NCBI RefSeq assembly: GCF_029714325.1
Contig: NZ_CP121666.1
Coordinates: 2,294,001-2,358,000 of the forward strand
Source of the DNA: Bradyrhizobium sp. CB1717
GTDB lineage: Bacteria; Pseudomonadota; Alphaproteobacteria; Rhizobiales; Xanthobacteraceae
Direction: 5' to 3'
Length of the DNA stretch: 64,000 nucleotides
In this document: piece after piece, positions 9,333 through 18,232 of the stretch
Position numbering within the stretch: position 1 is the stretch's first letter
Layout: every line of letters starts with the position of its first letter
Notes under the pieces: model-generated
Told to the model about the DNA's origin: nothing
Database searches by the model: none
What the model saw: only the letters and a program-made list of their open reading frames with translations
Translations under genes and position numbers: made by a program

Positions 9333-10841
9333 ATGCGGTTTACCTCCCTGGTCATCGAGCTCATTCGCGCCCGGCCGCGGCTGATCGTGTGGATCGCCGT
9401 GCTGCTGCAGGCCGCGATGTGGCTGTTCGTGGCCTTGGTGTTTTACCGCAGCCCGCCTGGCTCCCTGGCGACGCTGCTGGCGTTCGGCAGGGAATACCAG
9501 GTCGGTACCGATCTCGGCCCGCCCTTGCCGGTCTGGCTCGCCGACATCGCCTACCGCCTCGCCGGCGGCCACATGTTCGGCGTCTATGTGCTCGCCCAGC
9601 TCTGCGAGATCGCGACCTTCATCGCGCTCTATCATCTCGCCCGCGCCGTGGTCGGCTCGCAGCAGGCGGTGCTCGCCGTGCTCCTGACCATGACGGTGCT
9701 GGCCTTCTCCTCGCCCACGCTCGATTTCGGCCCGCTGGTGCTGGCGCGCCCGCTCTGGGCGCTGCTGCTGCTCCATTCCTGGCAAATCATCGGCCAGCGC
9801 CGCGGCAATGCCTGGTTCGCCTGGTCGATCGAGGCGGGCCTGCTGCTGCTGACAACGCCTGCTGCGGTGTTTCTGTTGCTCCTGCTCGTCGTCTTCGCGG
9901 TCTCGACCGCGGGCGGCCGCCGGACGCTGCGCGCGCTCGATCCGCTGTTCGCCGTTATCGTCGTCGCCGTGCTGGCGCTGCCCTATGCGGTCTGGCTGAT
10001 GCGGGCCGAGACGCTGGTGCTGCCGGCCCTGCCGCAGCTTGCCGAGCTGAGCACCCGCGCGATCCACGCGGCCTGGCTACTCGGCGGGCTCGTGCTCGGG
10101 GCGGCCGCAATCCCGGCGCTGACCTTCCTCAACACCCGCCTGTTCGTCGCCAAGGGCGAGGAGGCGCCGATCATCTACCGGCCGCCGGTCGAGCCGCTCG
10201 CGCGCAACTTCGTCTATTTCTTCGCGCTGGCGCCGGCGCTCGGCGCGGTGCTGATCTCAGGCCTCCTCGGCCTCGATTCCGTCGTCGGCGGCGCCGGTGT
10301 CGTGCTGGTCATGTCGGGGCTTGCCGTGGTGGTCGCGGCCGGCGACCTCATCGCGATGCGCCGTGCGCGCATGCTGCGCATGGTCTGGGCTGCCGCCGTC
10401 GTCGCACCCGCCGCCGGCGTGGTGCTCGCCGTGTTGTTTCTGCCCTGGACTGGCGCCAATGAGATTACGACCTCGATGCCGGCGCGGGCGATCTCGGATT
10501 TCTTCGACGAGAGCTTTGCCCGCCGCACCAACCATCGCCTGCGTGCGGTTGCCGGCGAGCCCCAGCTCGCCAGCCTGATCACGCTGCATTCCGGCCGGCC
10601 GCATCTCTTCATCGATGCGGACCCAGCGCGTACGCCGTGGATGAATCAGGCCAAGTTCGCCGAGACCGGCGGTGTCGTGGTCTGGCGCGCCGCCGATACC
10701 GCCGGCACCCCGCCGCCCGAAATTCTCAAGCGGTTCCCCGGCATCGTGCCGGAAGTGCCGCGTGCCTTCGAATGGCTCGTGACCGGCCGGCAGCAACTGC
10801 TGCGTATCGGCTGGGCCATCGTGCGGCCGAAGGGGACGTGA
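9333..10841 (+). CDS. Multi-spanning glycosyltransferase family 39-like membrane protein
   Basis: The 502-residue protein has roughly nine to eleven hydrophobic segments spread from residue 15 to about 380 and a soluble C-terminal domain of about 120 residues (from TTSMPARAISDFFDES). This is the layout of polyprenyl-phosphate-dependent GT39/PMT-type transferases, and the EYQVGTDLGPPLPVWL stretch in the first loop is of the kind holding the catalytic acid in that family. The acceptor is unknown. The ATG at 9333 starts a plausible membrane anchor; a TTG at 9309 is an alternative. It stands alone, followed by a palindromic repeat. Confidence 0.7.
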   Translation: MRFTSLVIELIRARPRLIVWIAVLLQAAMWLFVALVFYRSPPGSLATLLAFGREYQVGTDLGPPLPVWLADIAYRLAGGHMFGVYVLAQLCEIATFIALYHLARAVVGSQQAVLAVLLTMTVLAFSSPTLDFGPLVLARPLWALLLLHSWQIIGQRRGNAWFAWSIEAGLLLLTTPAAVFLLLLLVVFAVSTAGGRRTLRALDPLFAVIVVAVLALPYAVWLMRAETLVLPALPQLAELSTRAIHAAWLLGGLVLGAAAIPALTFLNTRLFVAKGEEAPIIYRPPVEPLARNFVYFFALAPALGAVLISGLLGLDSVVGGAGVVLVMSGLAVVVAAGDLIAMRRARMLRMVWAAAVVAPAAGVVLAVLFLPWTGANEITTSMPARAISDFFDESFARRTNHRLRAVAGEPQLASLITLHSGRPHLFIDADPARTPWMNQAKFAETGGVVVWRAADTAGTPPPEILKRFPGIVPEVPRAFEWLVTGRQQLLRIGWAIVRPKGT

Positions 10842-10855
10842 GGCTCTCGCTCCGC

Positions 10856-10942
10856 CGTCATTGCGAGGAGCCCTTGCGACGAAGCAATCCAGAGTCCCTG
10901 TCCGGAAAGATTCTGGATTGCTTCGCTGCGCTCGCAATGACG
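10856..10942. repeat. Palindromic intergenic repeat, GTCATTGCGAG class
   Basis: The arms are CGTCATTGCGAG and CTCGCAATGACG, with inner arms GAAGCAATCCAGA and TCTGGATTGCTTC. The same element appears at 16652, 21715, 33010 and 58606. It sits between convergent genes. I know this class as widespread in Bradyrhizobium genomes. Confidence 0.85.
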
Positions 10943-10965
10943 GGGAGAGAGCGTTCTGCCCCTCA

Positions 10966-11769
10966 CTACCCCGCCAGCACCTTCGCAATCGCCCGCAGGT
11001 CCTGCCAGGCCAGCCGCTTGTATGACGGCGAGCGCAGCAGATAGGCCGGATGGAAGGTCGGCAGCGCGCGGATGGTGCGCTGGCCCGTCTCGTACTCGAA
11101 CCAGCGCCCGCGGGTGCGCATGATGCCCTCGCGCGTCGACAGCAGCGTCTGCGTCGAAGGATTGCCGAGTGTCACCAGCACGTCAGGGTTTACCAGCTCG
11201 ATCTGGCGCTGGATGAAGGGCAGGCAGATTTGTGTCTCCTGCGGGGTCGGCGTGCGGTTGCCGGGCGGCCGCCAAGGAATGACGTTGGCGATGTAAGCGG
11301 TGGTGCGGTTGAGGCCGATCGCCCCGATCATGAGATCGAGCAGCTTGCCGCTGCGGCCGACGAAGGGCAGCCCCTCGATGTCCTCGTCGCGGCCCGGCGC
11401 CTCGCCGACGAACATGATGCGCGCCTGCGGGTTGCCGTCGGCGAACACCAGCCGCGTCGCCGTGTTCTTCAGCGCGCAGCCCTCGAAATTCTGCATCAGC
11501 TCGCGTAGCGCCTCCAGGGTCGGCGCGGTGCGCGCAGCCTCGCGCGCCGAAGCGATGGCGACGTCGGGTGCAGGGGCGGCCTCGCCACGCATCACCGCGG
11601 GCGCGGCGAGAGGACGGGGCGCCTCGACCGGCGCCGCGCGCGGGCTAGGTAGCGGCGCATCGATTTCCGCCAGGCGGTCTATCGGTTCCTCCGCCAGCGC
11701 GCAGTCGACTCCGGCCTCCAGATAGAAGGCGAGCAGCTCTCGGACGGTGGGTGCGGGTTCGGGGATCAT
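10966..11769 (-). CDS. Uracil-DNA glycosylase, family 4 type
   Basis: This enzyme removes uracil from DNA at the start of base excision repair. The 267-residue protein has a Pro/Ala-rich linker (about 40-80), then the family motif GEAPGRDED, the VGRSGKLLD segment, [16 protein letters not shown] and the C-terminal [10 protein letters not shown] motif with its histidine. Family 4 enzymes normally hold a 4Fe-4S cluster on four cysteines; here only EGC and QIC in the catalytic domain look equivalent, and the expected second member of each pair is absent. It diverges from the ETF-QO gene across 135 bp. Confidence 0.9.
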   Translation of the reverse strand: MIPEPAPTVRELLAFYLEAGVDCALAEEPIDRLAEIDAPLPSPRAAPVEAPRPLAAPAVMRGEAAPAPDVAIASAREAARTAPTLEALRELMQNFEGCALKNTATRLVFADGNPQARIMFVGEAPGRDEDIEGLPFVGRSGKLLDLMIGAIGLNRTTAYIANVIPWRPPGNRTPTPQETQICLPFIQRQIELVNPDVLVTLGNPSTQTLLSTREGIMRTRGRWFEYETGQRTIRALPTFHPAYLLRSPSYKRLAWQDLRAIAKVLAG

Positions 11770-11904
11770 GGGAAAGTCTGACTATTAGTTCAGTTTAGGC
11801 CGCCTTGCATCCCACCGGAATGCATTTCCGAGGTTGTCCTACCCGGAAAAATCGGAAACAAGAGGGCGCAAACGACCGAGGACCGTCTCAAGGGCTGAGA
11901 TCAG

Positions 11905-13566
11905 ATGAGCACCGAAGAACTTCCCCCGCGCGAATCCATGGAATTCGACGTCGTCATCGTCGGCGCCGGCCCCTCGGGCCTGTCGGCCGCGATCCGGCTG
12001 AAGCAGCTCAACGCCGATCTCAACGTCGTCGTGGTGGAGAAGGGCTCCGAGGTCGGCGCGCATATCCTCTCGGGCGCGGTGATCGACCCGGCCGGGCTCG
12101 ACAAGCTCATTCCGGACTGGCGCGAGGATTCCGACTGCCCGCTGAAGACGCAGGTCAAGGACGACCGCTTCTACTGGATGACCGGCGGTGGCGCGATCAA
12201 GCTCCCGAACTTCATGATGCCGCCGCTGATGGACAACCATCATTGCTATATCGGCTCGCTCGGCAATGTCTGCCGTTGGTTGGCGCGCAAGGCAGAGGCG
12301 CTCGGCGTCGAGATCTATCCGGGCTTCGCCGCGGCCGAGGTGCTCTACGACGAGGAGGGCAAGGTCAAGGGCATCGCCACCGGCGACATGGGCATCGGCC
12401 GCGACGGCAAGCCGAAGGATTCCTTCACCCGCGGCATGGAATTGCTCGGCAAGTACACGCTGTTCGCCGAAGGCGCCCGCGGCAGCCTGACCAAGCAGCT
12501 CATCAATAAGTTCGCGCTCGACGCCAAGAGCGAGCCGCCGAAGTTCGGCATCGGACTCAAGGAAGTCTGGCAGATCGATCCCGCAAAACACCAGAAGGGT
12601 CTGATCCAGCATTCGTTCGGCTGGCCGCTTGACCTCAAGACCGGCGGCGGCTCGTTCCTCTATCATTACGACGACAACCTCGTCGCCGTCGGCTTCGTCG
12701 TGCATCTCAACTACGACGATCCGTATCTGTCGCCGTTCGACGAATTCCAGCGCTTCAAGACCCACCCCTCGATCCGCGGCACCTTCGAGGGCGCCAAGCG
12801 GCTCGCCTATGGCGCGCGCGCGATCACCGAGGGCGGCTACCAGTCGGTGCCGAAGCTCAGCTTCCCCGGCGGCGCGCTGATTGGCTGCGCCGCCGGCTTC
12901 GTCAACGTGCCGCGCATCAAGGGCGTGCACAATGCGATGGGCACCGGCATGCTGGCTGCCGAACACGTTGCGGCCGCGCTCGCGGCCGATCGCGCCAATG
13001 ACGAGCTCGTCGAGTACGAGAACGCCTGGCGCTCCTCGTCGGTCGGCAAGGATCTGTTCCTGGTCCGCAACGTCAAGCCGCTGTGGTCGAAATTCGGCAC
13101 CGTGCTCGGCGTCGCGCTCGGCGGCTTCGACATGTGGTGCAACACGCTGTTCGGCGCCTCGCTGTTCGGCACCCAGTCGCATTCCAAGCCCGATCGCGCC
13201 ACGCTCGATCCGGCCAAGCAGCACACGCCGAAGAACTACCCGAAGCCCGACGGCAAGATTTCTTTCGACAAGCTGTCCTCGGTGTTCCTGTCCAATACCA
13301 ATCATGAAGAGGACCAGCCGGTCCATCTCAAGGTCACGGACATGAACCTGCAGAAGACGTCCGAGCACGACGTGTTTGCCGGTCCCTCGAATCGCTATTG
13401 CCCGGCCGGCGTCTACGAGTGGGTCGAGGAGGGGGCGAGCCCGCGCTTCCAGATCAACGCCCAGAACTGCGTCCACTGCAAAACCTGCGACGTGAAGGAC
13501 CCCAACGGCAACATCACCTGGGTTCCGCCGGAAGGGGGTGGCGGTCCGAACTACGAGGCGATGTAG
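11905..13566 (+). CDS. Electron transfer flavoprotein-ubiquinone oxidoreductase
   Basis: ETF-QO passes electrons from acyl-CoA and amine dehydrogenases, through ETF, to ubiquinone at the inner membrane. The 553-residue protein shows the FAD dinucleotide fold FDVVIVGAGPSGLSAAIRL at the N-terminus, a central monotopic membrane region, and the C-terminal 4Fe-4S ferredoxin-like domain with C-x2-C-x2-C in NCVHCKTCDVKDP plus an upstream YCPAGVYEW cysteine. Length agrees with mitochondrial and bacterial homologues. ETF subunit genes are not in the window. Confidence 0.95.
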   Translation: MSTEELPPRESMEFDVVIVGAGPSGLSAAIRLKQLNADLNVVVVEKGSEVGAHILSGAVIDPAGLDKLIPDWREDSDCPLKTQVKDDRFYWMTGGGAIKLPNFMMPPLMDNHHCYIGSLGNVCRWLARKAEALGVEIYPGFAAAEVLYDEEGKVKGIATGDMGIGRDGKPKDSFTRGMELLGKYTLFAEGARGSLTKQLINKFALDAKSEPPKFGIGLKEVWQIDPAKHQKGLIQHSFGWPLDLKTGGGSFLYHYDDNLVAVGFVVHLNYDDPYLSPFDEFQRFKTHPSIRGTFEGAKRLAYGARAITEGGYQSVPKLSFPGGALIGCAAGFVNVPRIKGVHNAMGTGMLAAEHVAAALAADRANDELVEYENAWRSSSVGKDLFLVRNVKPLWSKFGTVLGVALGGFDMWCNTLFGASLFGTQSHSKPDRATLDPAKQHTPKNYPKPDGKISFDKLSSVFLSNTNHEEDQPVHLKVTDMNLQKTSEHDVFAGPSNRYCPAGVYEWVEEGASPRFQINAQNCVHCKTCDVKDPNGNITWVPPEGGGGPNYEAM

Positions 13567-13876
13567 GAACGGGCCCGGCCGGAGCGAACGACGTCACAAA
13601 GCGTGATCTGGCGCACGTTCGCGTGAGAACCCGGCCGCGGCCACCTGTCGCGGCCACGATAAGGCCATAGTAGCGGCGTCTTGGGGCGCTCTTGACCGGT
13701 CAGTTGGCCGATTTGGGGCGTGCGGGGGGATCGCCCGGTCCGAATCCTTGCGGTGAACCGCCAAAAGCGGCATTGTCCGACCCGACGGTTCCGGGTCCCG
13801 ATGCCACTGGCCGCGTTCGCATGCGAGCCGGCCTTCTGCTGCAAACCCAGGCACTACCAACTCAAGGCGAGCCCTG
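13567..13876. other. Intergenic region and leader of the TPR gene
   Basis: These 310 bp hold no credible gene; short open frames on both strands have no family features. The stretch GGCCGCGGCCACCTGTCGCGGCC near 13635 is self-complementary and could end ETF-QO transcription, although no T-tract follows. Confidence 0.4.
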
Positions 13877-15673
13877 ATGTTCTCAAATCGTTTCAACCGC
13901 TGGACTGTTGCCGCCATCGCCCTCATGGGCACAGCGATCGCGACGGTCCCCGGCGCGGTCCTGGCTCAGACGCCGGATCACCCGGCGGACACGGCAGCGC
14001 AGTTTCCGACCAGAAACGATCTGAAGTCGCTCACCGGTGCCGGCAGCTATCTTGCCGCCCGCCACGCCAGCGTCGAGCGCGATGCGGCTTCGGCGGCAGC
14101 CTTCTACCGCTCGGCGCTCCGCACCGATCCCAAGAACAACGAGCTGCTCGACCGCGCCTTCATCTCCTCAGTCGCCGACGGTGACATCGATGAGGCGGTC
14201 AAGCTCGCCGAGCGCATCCTCACCATCGACAAGACCAACCGCGTCGCGCGTCTCGTCGTCGGCGTGCATGATCTCAAGCTGAAGAAATACGCGACCGCGC
14301 AGAGCAACATCAACCAGTCGATCCGCGGCCCGATCACCGATCTCGTCGCCACGCTGCTGTCGGGCTGGGCCGCTTATGGCGCCGGCGATGCCAAGGGCGG
14401 CGTTGCCACCATCGACAAGCTCGCGGGTCCCGAATGGTATCCGCTGTTCAAGGACCTGCATGCCGGCATGATCCTGGAGCTCTCCGGTAAGGAGAAGGAT
14501 GCCGGCACCCGCTTCGAGCGCGCCTACAAGCTCGACGATTCCATGCTGCGCGTCACCGAGGCCTATGCGCGCTGGCTGTCGCGCAACAAGGATTCGGCTG
14601 CGGCGACCAATGTCTACCAGGCCTTCGACAAGAAGCTCGCCCGCCACCCGCTCATCGTGGAAGGTTTGCGCGACACCAAGGCCGGCAAGAAGCTGCCGCC
14701 GCTGGCCGATTCCGCGCAGGCCGGCGCTGCCGAAGCACTCTACGGCATCGGTGCCACGCTGACCCGTCGCGGCGGCGAGGATCTGGCGCTGGTCTATCTG
14801 CAGCTCTCGCTCTACCTGCAGCCCAGCCATCCGCTGGCGCTGCTCTCGCTCGCCGATCTCTATGAATCGGTGAAGCGGCCGCAGATGGCGATCAAGGTCT
14901 ATGAGCGCGTGCCCGCGACCTCGCCGCTGAAGCGCAACGCGCAGATCCAGCTCGCCATCGACCTCGATTCGGCCGATCGCACCGACGAGGCGATCAAGAT
15001 CCTCAAGGGCGTCACGACGGAGGATGCCAAGGATATCGAAGCCATCATGGCGCTCGGCAATATCGAGCGCGGCCGCAAGAAGTTCGGCGACTGCGGCGCG
15101 ACCTATTCGCAGGGCATCGAGGTGCTGACGCCCGGCAACGACAAGGCCAACAGCGTCTGGTACTATTATCGCGGCATCTGCGAGGAGCGCTCCAAGCAGT
15201 GGGCCAAGGCCGAAGCCGACATGAAGAAGGCGCTCGAGCTGCAGCCCGACCAGCCGCATGTCCTCAACTATCTCGGCTATTCCTGGATCGACCAGGGCGT
15301 GAACCTCGACGAGGGCATGAAGATGATCAAGCGCGCCGTCGAGCAGCGTCCCGACGACGGCTACATCGTCGATTCCCTCGGCTGGGCCTATTACCGCATC
15401 GGCAACTACGAAGAGGCGGTGAAGAACCTCGAGCGCGCGATCGACCTCAAGCCCGAGGATCCCACCATCAACGATCACCTTGGCGACGCCTATTGGCGCG
15501 TCGGCCGCACCCTGGAAGCCAAATTCCAGTGGTCGCACGCGCGCGATCTCAAGCCCGAACCGGATGAGCTTCCGAAGATCGAGGCCAAGATCGCCAACGG
15601 TCTGACCGACGACAATTCCAACTCTTCCGCGGCGCAGGCCGAGAAGAAGAAGGACGACGGCAAGGGCGGCTGA
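13877..15673 (+). CDS. Exported tetratricopeptide repeat protein
   Basis: The 598-residue protein starts with a signal peptide (positive NRFNRW, hydrophobic to about residue 30, AQT after VLA). The rest is helical repeat, with recognisable TPR units such as ALELQPDQPHVLNYLGYSWI, VEQRPDDGYIVDSLGWAYYR and IDLKPEDPTINDHLGDAYWR near the C-terminus. The tail is charged and low in complexity. Such proteins act as periplasmic or outer-membrane scaffolds, but no partner can be named. It is followed by a short dispersed repeat and then ispE on the same strand. Confidence 0.88.
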   Translation: MFSNRFNRWTVAAIALMGTAIATVPGAVLAQTPDHPADTAAQFPTRNDLKSLTGAGSYLAARHASVERDAASAAAFYRSALRTDPKNNELLDRAFISSVADGDIDEAVKLAERILTIDKTNRVARLVVGVHDLKLKKYATAQSNINQSIRGPITDLVATLLSGWAAYGAGDAKGGVATIDKLAGPEWYPLFKDLHAGMILELSGKEKDAGTRFERAYKLDDSMLRVTEAYARWLSRNKDSAAATNVYQAFDKKLARHPLIVEGLRDTKAGKKLPPLADSAQAGAAEALYGIGATLTRRGGEDLALVYLQLSLYLQPSHPLALLSLADLYESVKRPQMAIKVYERVPATSPLKRNAQIQLAIDLDSADRTDEAIKILKGVTTEDAKDIEAIMALGNIERGRKKFGDCGATYSQGIEVLTPGNDKANSVWYYYRGICEERSKQWAKAEADMKKALELQPDQPHVLNYLGYSWIDQGVNLDEGMKMIKRAVEQRPDDGYIVDSLGWAYYRIGNYEEAVKNLERAIDLKPEDPTINDHLGDAYWRVGRTLEAKFQWSHARDLKPEPDELPKIEAKIANGLTDDNSNSSAAQAEKKKDDGKGG

Positions 15674-15678
15674 TCTAC

Positions 15679-15727
15679 GCGCATGATCCGGAAAAGTGTG
15701 TAGCGGTTTTCCGATCTGATCATGCGC
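15679..15727. repeat. Dispersed repeat with GCGCATGATC arms
   Basis: GCGCATGATC (15679-15688) and its reverse complement GATCATGCGC (15718-15727) flank a CCGGAAAAGTGTG / CGGTTTTCCG inner pair. I recognise this as a common repeat of Hyphomicrobiales intergenic regions. It lies 5 bp after the TPR stop codon and 33 bp before ispE. Confidence 0.75.
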
Positions 15728-15759
15728 AAACACGTGAGTCATTTGGGGGCTGATCGCCG

Positions 15760-16644
15760 ATGTCGGCGCTGATTGAAGAAGGGCGGGCGAAGGTCAATTT
15801 GAGCCTTCGCGTCGTTGGCCGTCGTGCGGACGGCTATCATGATCTCGAAAGCGTGGTCGCGTTCGCCGATTGCGCCGACCGGCTCACGCTGGAGCCGGGC
15901 GGCGAGCTGAAGCTCACGACCGCCGGGCCGCTGGCTGCAGCCTGCGGCGAGACATCAGACAATCTCGTGTTCAAGGCGGCCAAGCTTCTGGCCGAGGCCG
16001 TGCCGGGCCTGAAGCTCGGCGCTTTCGCGCTCGACAAGGTGCTTCCTGTGGCCGCCGGCATCGGCGGCGGCTCGGCCGATGCCGCGGCGGCGCTGCGTCT
16101 CCTGGCGCGCCTCAACAATCTGTCGCTCGACGATCCCCGTTTGCAGAAGGTTGCGCTCGCGACCGGCGCCGACGTGCCGGTGTGCCTGCTCTCGCGCGCC
16201 TGCGACATGACCGGCGTCGGCGAGCAGCTGCTGCCGCTCGCGTTGCCGAGCATGCCCTGCGTGATGGTCAATCCGCGCGTGCCGGTTGCCACCAAGGACG
16301 TGTTCCAGGCGCTGGGCCTGCGCAACGGCGAGCTGCTGGTTGGCGCCACCTCGGTTCTCGAAGCGCCGGCCTGGCCGGAGGAGGGCGGGTCGATCGCCGA
16401 TTGGGTCGAGGTTCTCGAAACCGTCGCCAACGATCTCGAGGCGCCCGCGCTGCGGATCGAGCCGGTGATCGGTGAGGTGCTGGAGTCCTTGCGCGATTCC
16501 GCCGGCGTCAAGCTCGCCCGCATGTCCGGCTCCGGCGCGACGTGCTTTGCGATCTATGGTGCGCCCACCGACGCACATGCCGCTGCCGAAAAGATCCGGC
16601 GCAATCACCCCGGCTGGTGGGTGCATGCGGGGACGTTGAGCTAG
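15760..16644 (+). CDS. ispE: 4-diphosphocytidyl-2-C-methyl-D-erythritol kinase
   Basis: IspE phosphorylates CDP-methylerythritol in the MEP pathway to isoprenoid precursors. The 294-residue protein has the GHMP-kinase layout: AKVNLSLRVVGRRADGYHDL at the N-terminus, the glycine-rich ATP loop LPVAAGIGGGSADAAAALR (about 95-113), and the C-terminal motif MSGSGATCFAIY. Length is typical. It may be cotranscribed with the preceding TPR gene. The polyprenyl synthase in this window (22039-23046) uses the pathway's products. Confidence 0.95.
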   Translation: MSALIEEGRAKVNLSLRVVGRRADGYHDLESVVAFADCADRLTLEPGGELKLTTAGPLAAACGETSDNLVFKAAKLLAEAVPGLKLGAFALDKVLPVAAGIGGGSADAAAALRLLARLNNLSLDDPRLQKVALATGADVPVCLLSRACDMTGVGEQLLPLALPSMPCVMVNPRVPVATKDVFQALGLRNGELLVGATSVLEAPAWPEEGGSIADWVEVLETVANDLEAPALRIEPVIGEVLESLRDSAGVKLARMSGSGATCFAIYGAPTDAHAAAEKIRRNHPGWWVHAGTLS

Positions 16645-16651
16645 GTCTGTC

Positions 16652-16725
16652 CGTCATTGCGAGCGCGCAATCCAGAATCCCTCCGCGGTGGAAGCCTGGA
16701 TTGCTTCGCTGCGCTCGCAATGACG
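16652..16725. repeat. Palindromic intergenic repeat, GTCATTGCGAG class
   Basis: A second copy of the class seen at 10856, with arms CGTCATTGCGAG and CTCGCAATGACG; the left inner arm is shortened. It follows the ispE stop codon closely. Confidence 0.85.
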
Positions 16726-16755
16726 TGGATGTAGCTGCGTGATGCATGCACACTG

Positions 16756-16787
16756 CCGTAGGGTGGGCAAAGCGCAGCGTGCCCACC
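16756..16787. repeat. Left half of a GTGGGCAAAG-class palindromic repeat, split by an IS
   Basis: CCGTAGGGTGGGCAAAG...GTGCCCACC is the left arm of a repeat whose intact copies lie at 25607-25703 and 54918-55016. The matching right arm resumes at 18178, beyond the IS110-family element, so the repeat was interrupted by the insertion. Confidence 0.85.
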
Positions 16788-16872
16788 AATCTATTCGTGC
16801 TGGTGTGGACGGCCTCTCATCCCCACGGTTCTATGGCGCTCTGGCGTCATAGCTAGATGAGAGGAAAGTCTG

Positions 16873-17901
16873 ATGAATCTTCCCATTCGTATCGGTATGG
16901 ACACTTCCAAGTCGGTCTTCCAGCTTCACGGTGTTGACGAGAACGAGGCAGTAGTCGTCCGGCGGCAGTTTCGGCGAGCCGAGATGATCCGCTACTTCGA
17001 GCGCCTTCCGCCGGTCCTCGTCGCCATTGAGTCCTGCGGCAGTTCGCATCACTGGGCGCGCCTGCTGCAGTCGTTTGGTCATGAAGTGAAGCTGATCCCG
17101 CCCCAATATGTGAAGGCTTACGTAAAGCGCGGCAAGAACGACGCGGCCGATGCCGAGGCGCTGTGCGAGGCGGTCACCCGGCCGAGTATGCGGTTTGTAC
17201 CGGTGAAGTCAAAAGAACGGCAAGCGGCCTGCATGTTGATGACCGTGCGGGAACGCCTGGTCAGCGTGAAGTCGCAGCTTTCTAATGCCTTCAGGAGTTA
17301 TGCGGCTGAGTTTGGCATCGTTGGCCCCGCCGGTCGGCAGAACGTCACGGCACTTATCAAGCGGGTGCTCGAGGATGACAACTTACCGGAAATGGCGCGG
17401 GATCTCTTCCGCCTTCAGGCGGAGGAGTATGCCGCGGTCGAAGCCCGCCTGGCAAAGATCGAAGCCAAGCTGATGAAGTGGCATCGTGAGGATGATGTCA
17501 GCAGGCGGATCGCGACGATTCCTGGCGTCGGTCCGATTGGGTCGTCCATGCTAAGCATGAAGGCGCCCCCGCCGGAGACGTTCAGATCAGGCCGCGACTT
17601 CGCGGCTTGGCTCGGACTGACCCCCAAGGATCACTCAACTGGCGGCCGGCAACGATATGGCGGTATCACAAAGGCCGGAGATTCAATGCTCCGATCGACG
17701 TTGATTGTCGGCGCGACCGCGCTGCTGAGGCACATTCGAAAGGGCCGTCATAAGCCGACACCCTGGCTCACTTCGCTGCTGGAGCGAAAGCCGCCGAAGT
17801 TAGTCGCGGTGGCCTTAGCCAACAAGTTCGCCCGTATCGCCTGGCGCTTGATGATATCGGGTGGCGTGTACAACCGGCCGGTAGCCGCCATGCCCATCTG
17901 A
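16873..17901 (+). CDS. IS110-family (IS1111 group) DEDD transposase
   Basis: The 342-residue protein shows the RuvC-like DEDD tetrad at D10 (IGMDTSK), E53 (VAIESCG), D90 and D93 (GKNDAADAEAL), a coiled linker, and a C-terminal Transposase_20 domain with IPGVGPIGSSML, then HSTGGRQRYGGITKAGD. The serine of the STGG motif (S255) is the likely catalytic serine by family analogy. IS110-family recombinases are directed by an RNA from their non-coding end. The gene appears intact, with a GAGAGGAAAG ribosome site 5 bp before the ATG. Confidence 0.93.
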   Translation: MNLPIRIGMDTSKSVFQLHGVDENEAVVVRRQFRRAEMIRYFERLPPVLVAIESCGSSHHWARLLQSFGHEVKLIPPQYVKAYVKRGKNDAADAEALCEAVTRPSMRFVPVKSKERQAACMLMTVRERLVSVKSQLSNAFRSYAAEFGIVGPAGRQNVTALIKRVLEDDNLPEMARDLFRLQAEEYAAVEARLAKIEAKLMKWHREDDVSRRIATIPGVGPIGSSMLSMKAPPPETFRSGRDFAAWLGLTPKDHSTGGRQRYGGITKAGDSMLRSTLIVGATALLRHIRKGRHKPTPWLTSLLERKPPKLVAVALANKFARIAWRLMISGGVYNRPVAAMPI

Positions 17902-18156
17902 TCTGAACTCAGTGTACCGGCCGAGATTGCTCGCCGGATGACCCACGAACTTGCAGGACGCAGTAGATGGAAGGACCGATCGGTCAATACGCGCGAGCTT
18001 CCGTAGATTACACTGGCATCACGAATGTCGCCTATGTGCTTGGAGCGTGCGTAGCGAACACCATCTTGGCCAGCGGGCTTTGTCCGCGCAAACAGGCCGG
18101 ACATCTGATAGCAAGCGATCTGGCCAGAAGTCTGCTAAAATCCTGACAAGCGGGGG
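17902..18156 (+). ncRNA. Candidate bridge/seekRNA in the 3' non-coding end of the IS
   Basis: IS110-family elements encode a structured guide RNA, which in the IS1111 group comes from the long right end. These 255 bp carry no gene and fit that position. Two short matches fit a guide that reads both element ends: CACGAAT (18021-18027) is complementary to the left-end ATTCGTG (16793-16799), and ACATCTG (18101-18107) repeats right-end bases at 18165-18171. Seven-base matches can arise by chance, and I could not confirm target-guide pairing or the RNA's exact ends. Confidence 0.4.
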
Positions 18157-18177
18157 GGCCGTCCACATCTGCAATCT

Positions 18178-18223
18178 GGATGCATGGTGGGCACGGCGCT
18201 GTCGCGCCTTTGCCCACCCTGCG
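18178..18223. repeat. Right half of the split GTGGGCAAAG-class repeat
   Basis: GGTGGGCACGGCG...CGCCTTTGCCCACCC continues the repeat begun at 16756-16787. Joining the two halves gives a structure like the intact copy at 25607-25703 with a shorter central spacer. Confidence 0.85.
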
Positions 18224-18232
18224 ACAGTCGAG

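Larger units (their letters stand above)
16793..18177 (+). mobile_element. IS110-family element, IS1111-like layout
   Basis: The element of about 1385 bp holds one transposase gene with a short 5' margin and a long 3' non-coding end. Subterminal inverted repeats TGTGGACGGCC (16804-16814) and GGCCGTCCACA (18157-18167) lie 10-11 bp inside the ends, which is characteristic of the IS1111 group. AATCT occurs at both junctions (16788-16792 and 18173-18177), probably the crossover core. The flanks join into one palindromic repeat, which fixes the boundaries. Confidence 0.82.

Noticed and set aside
17885..17897. CCATGC near the transposase stop as a target guide of the IS RNA
   Set aside because: Only six bases match the target flank and the segment lies inside the coding region, so chance is the better explanation.
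16873..17901. IS110 group (long left end) instead of IS1111 group
   Set aside because: The left margin is only about 80 bp and the right non-coding end about 275 bp, with subterminal inverted repeats, which fits the IS1111 layout better.
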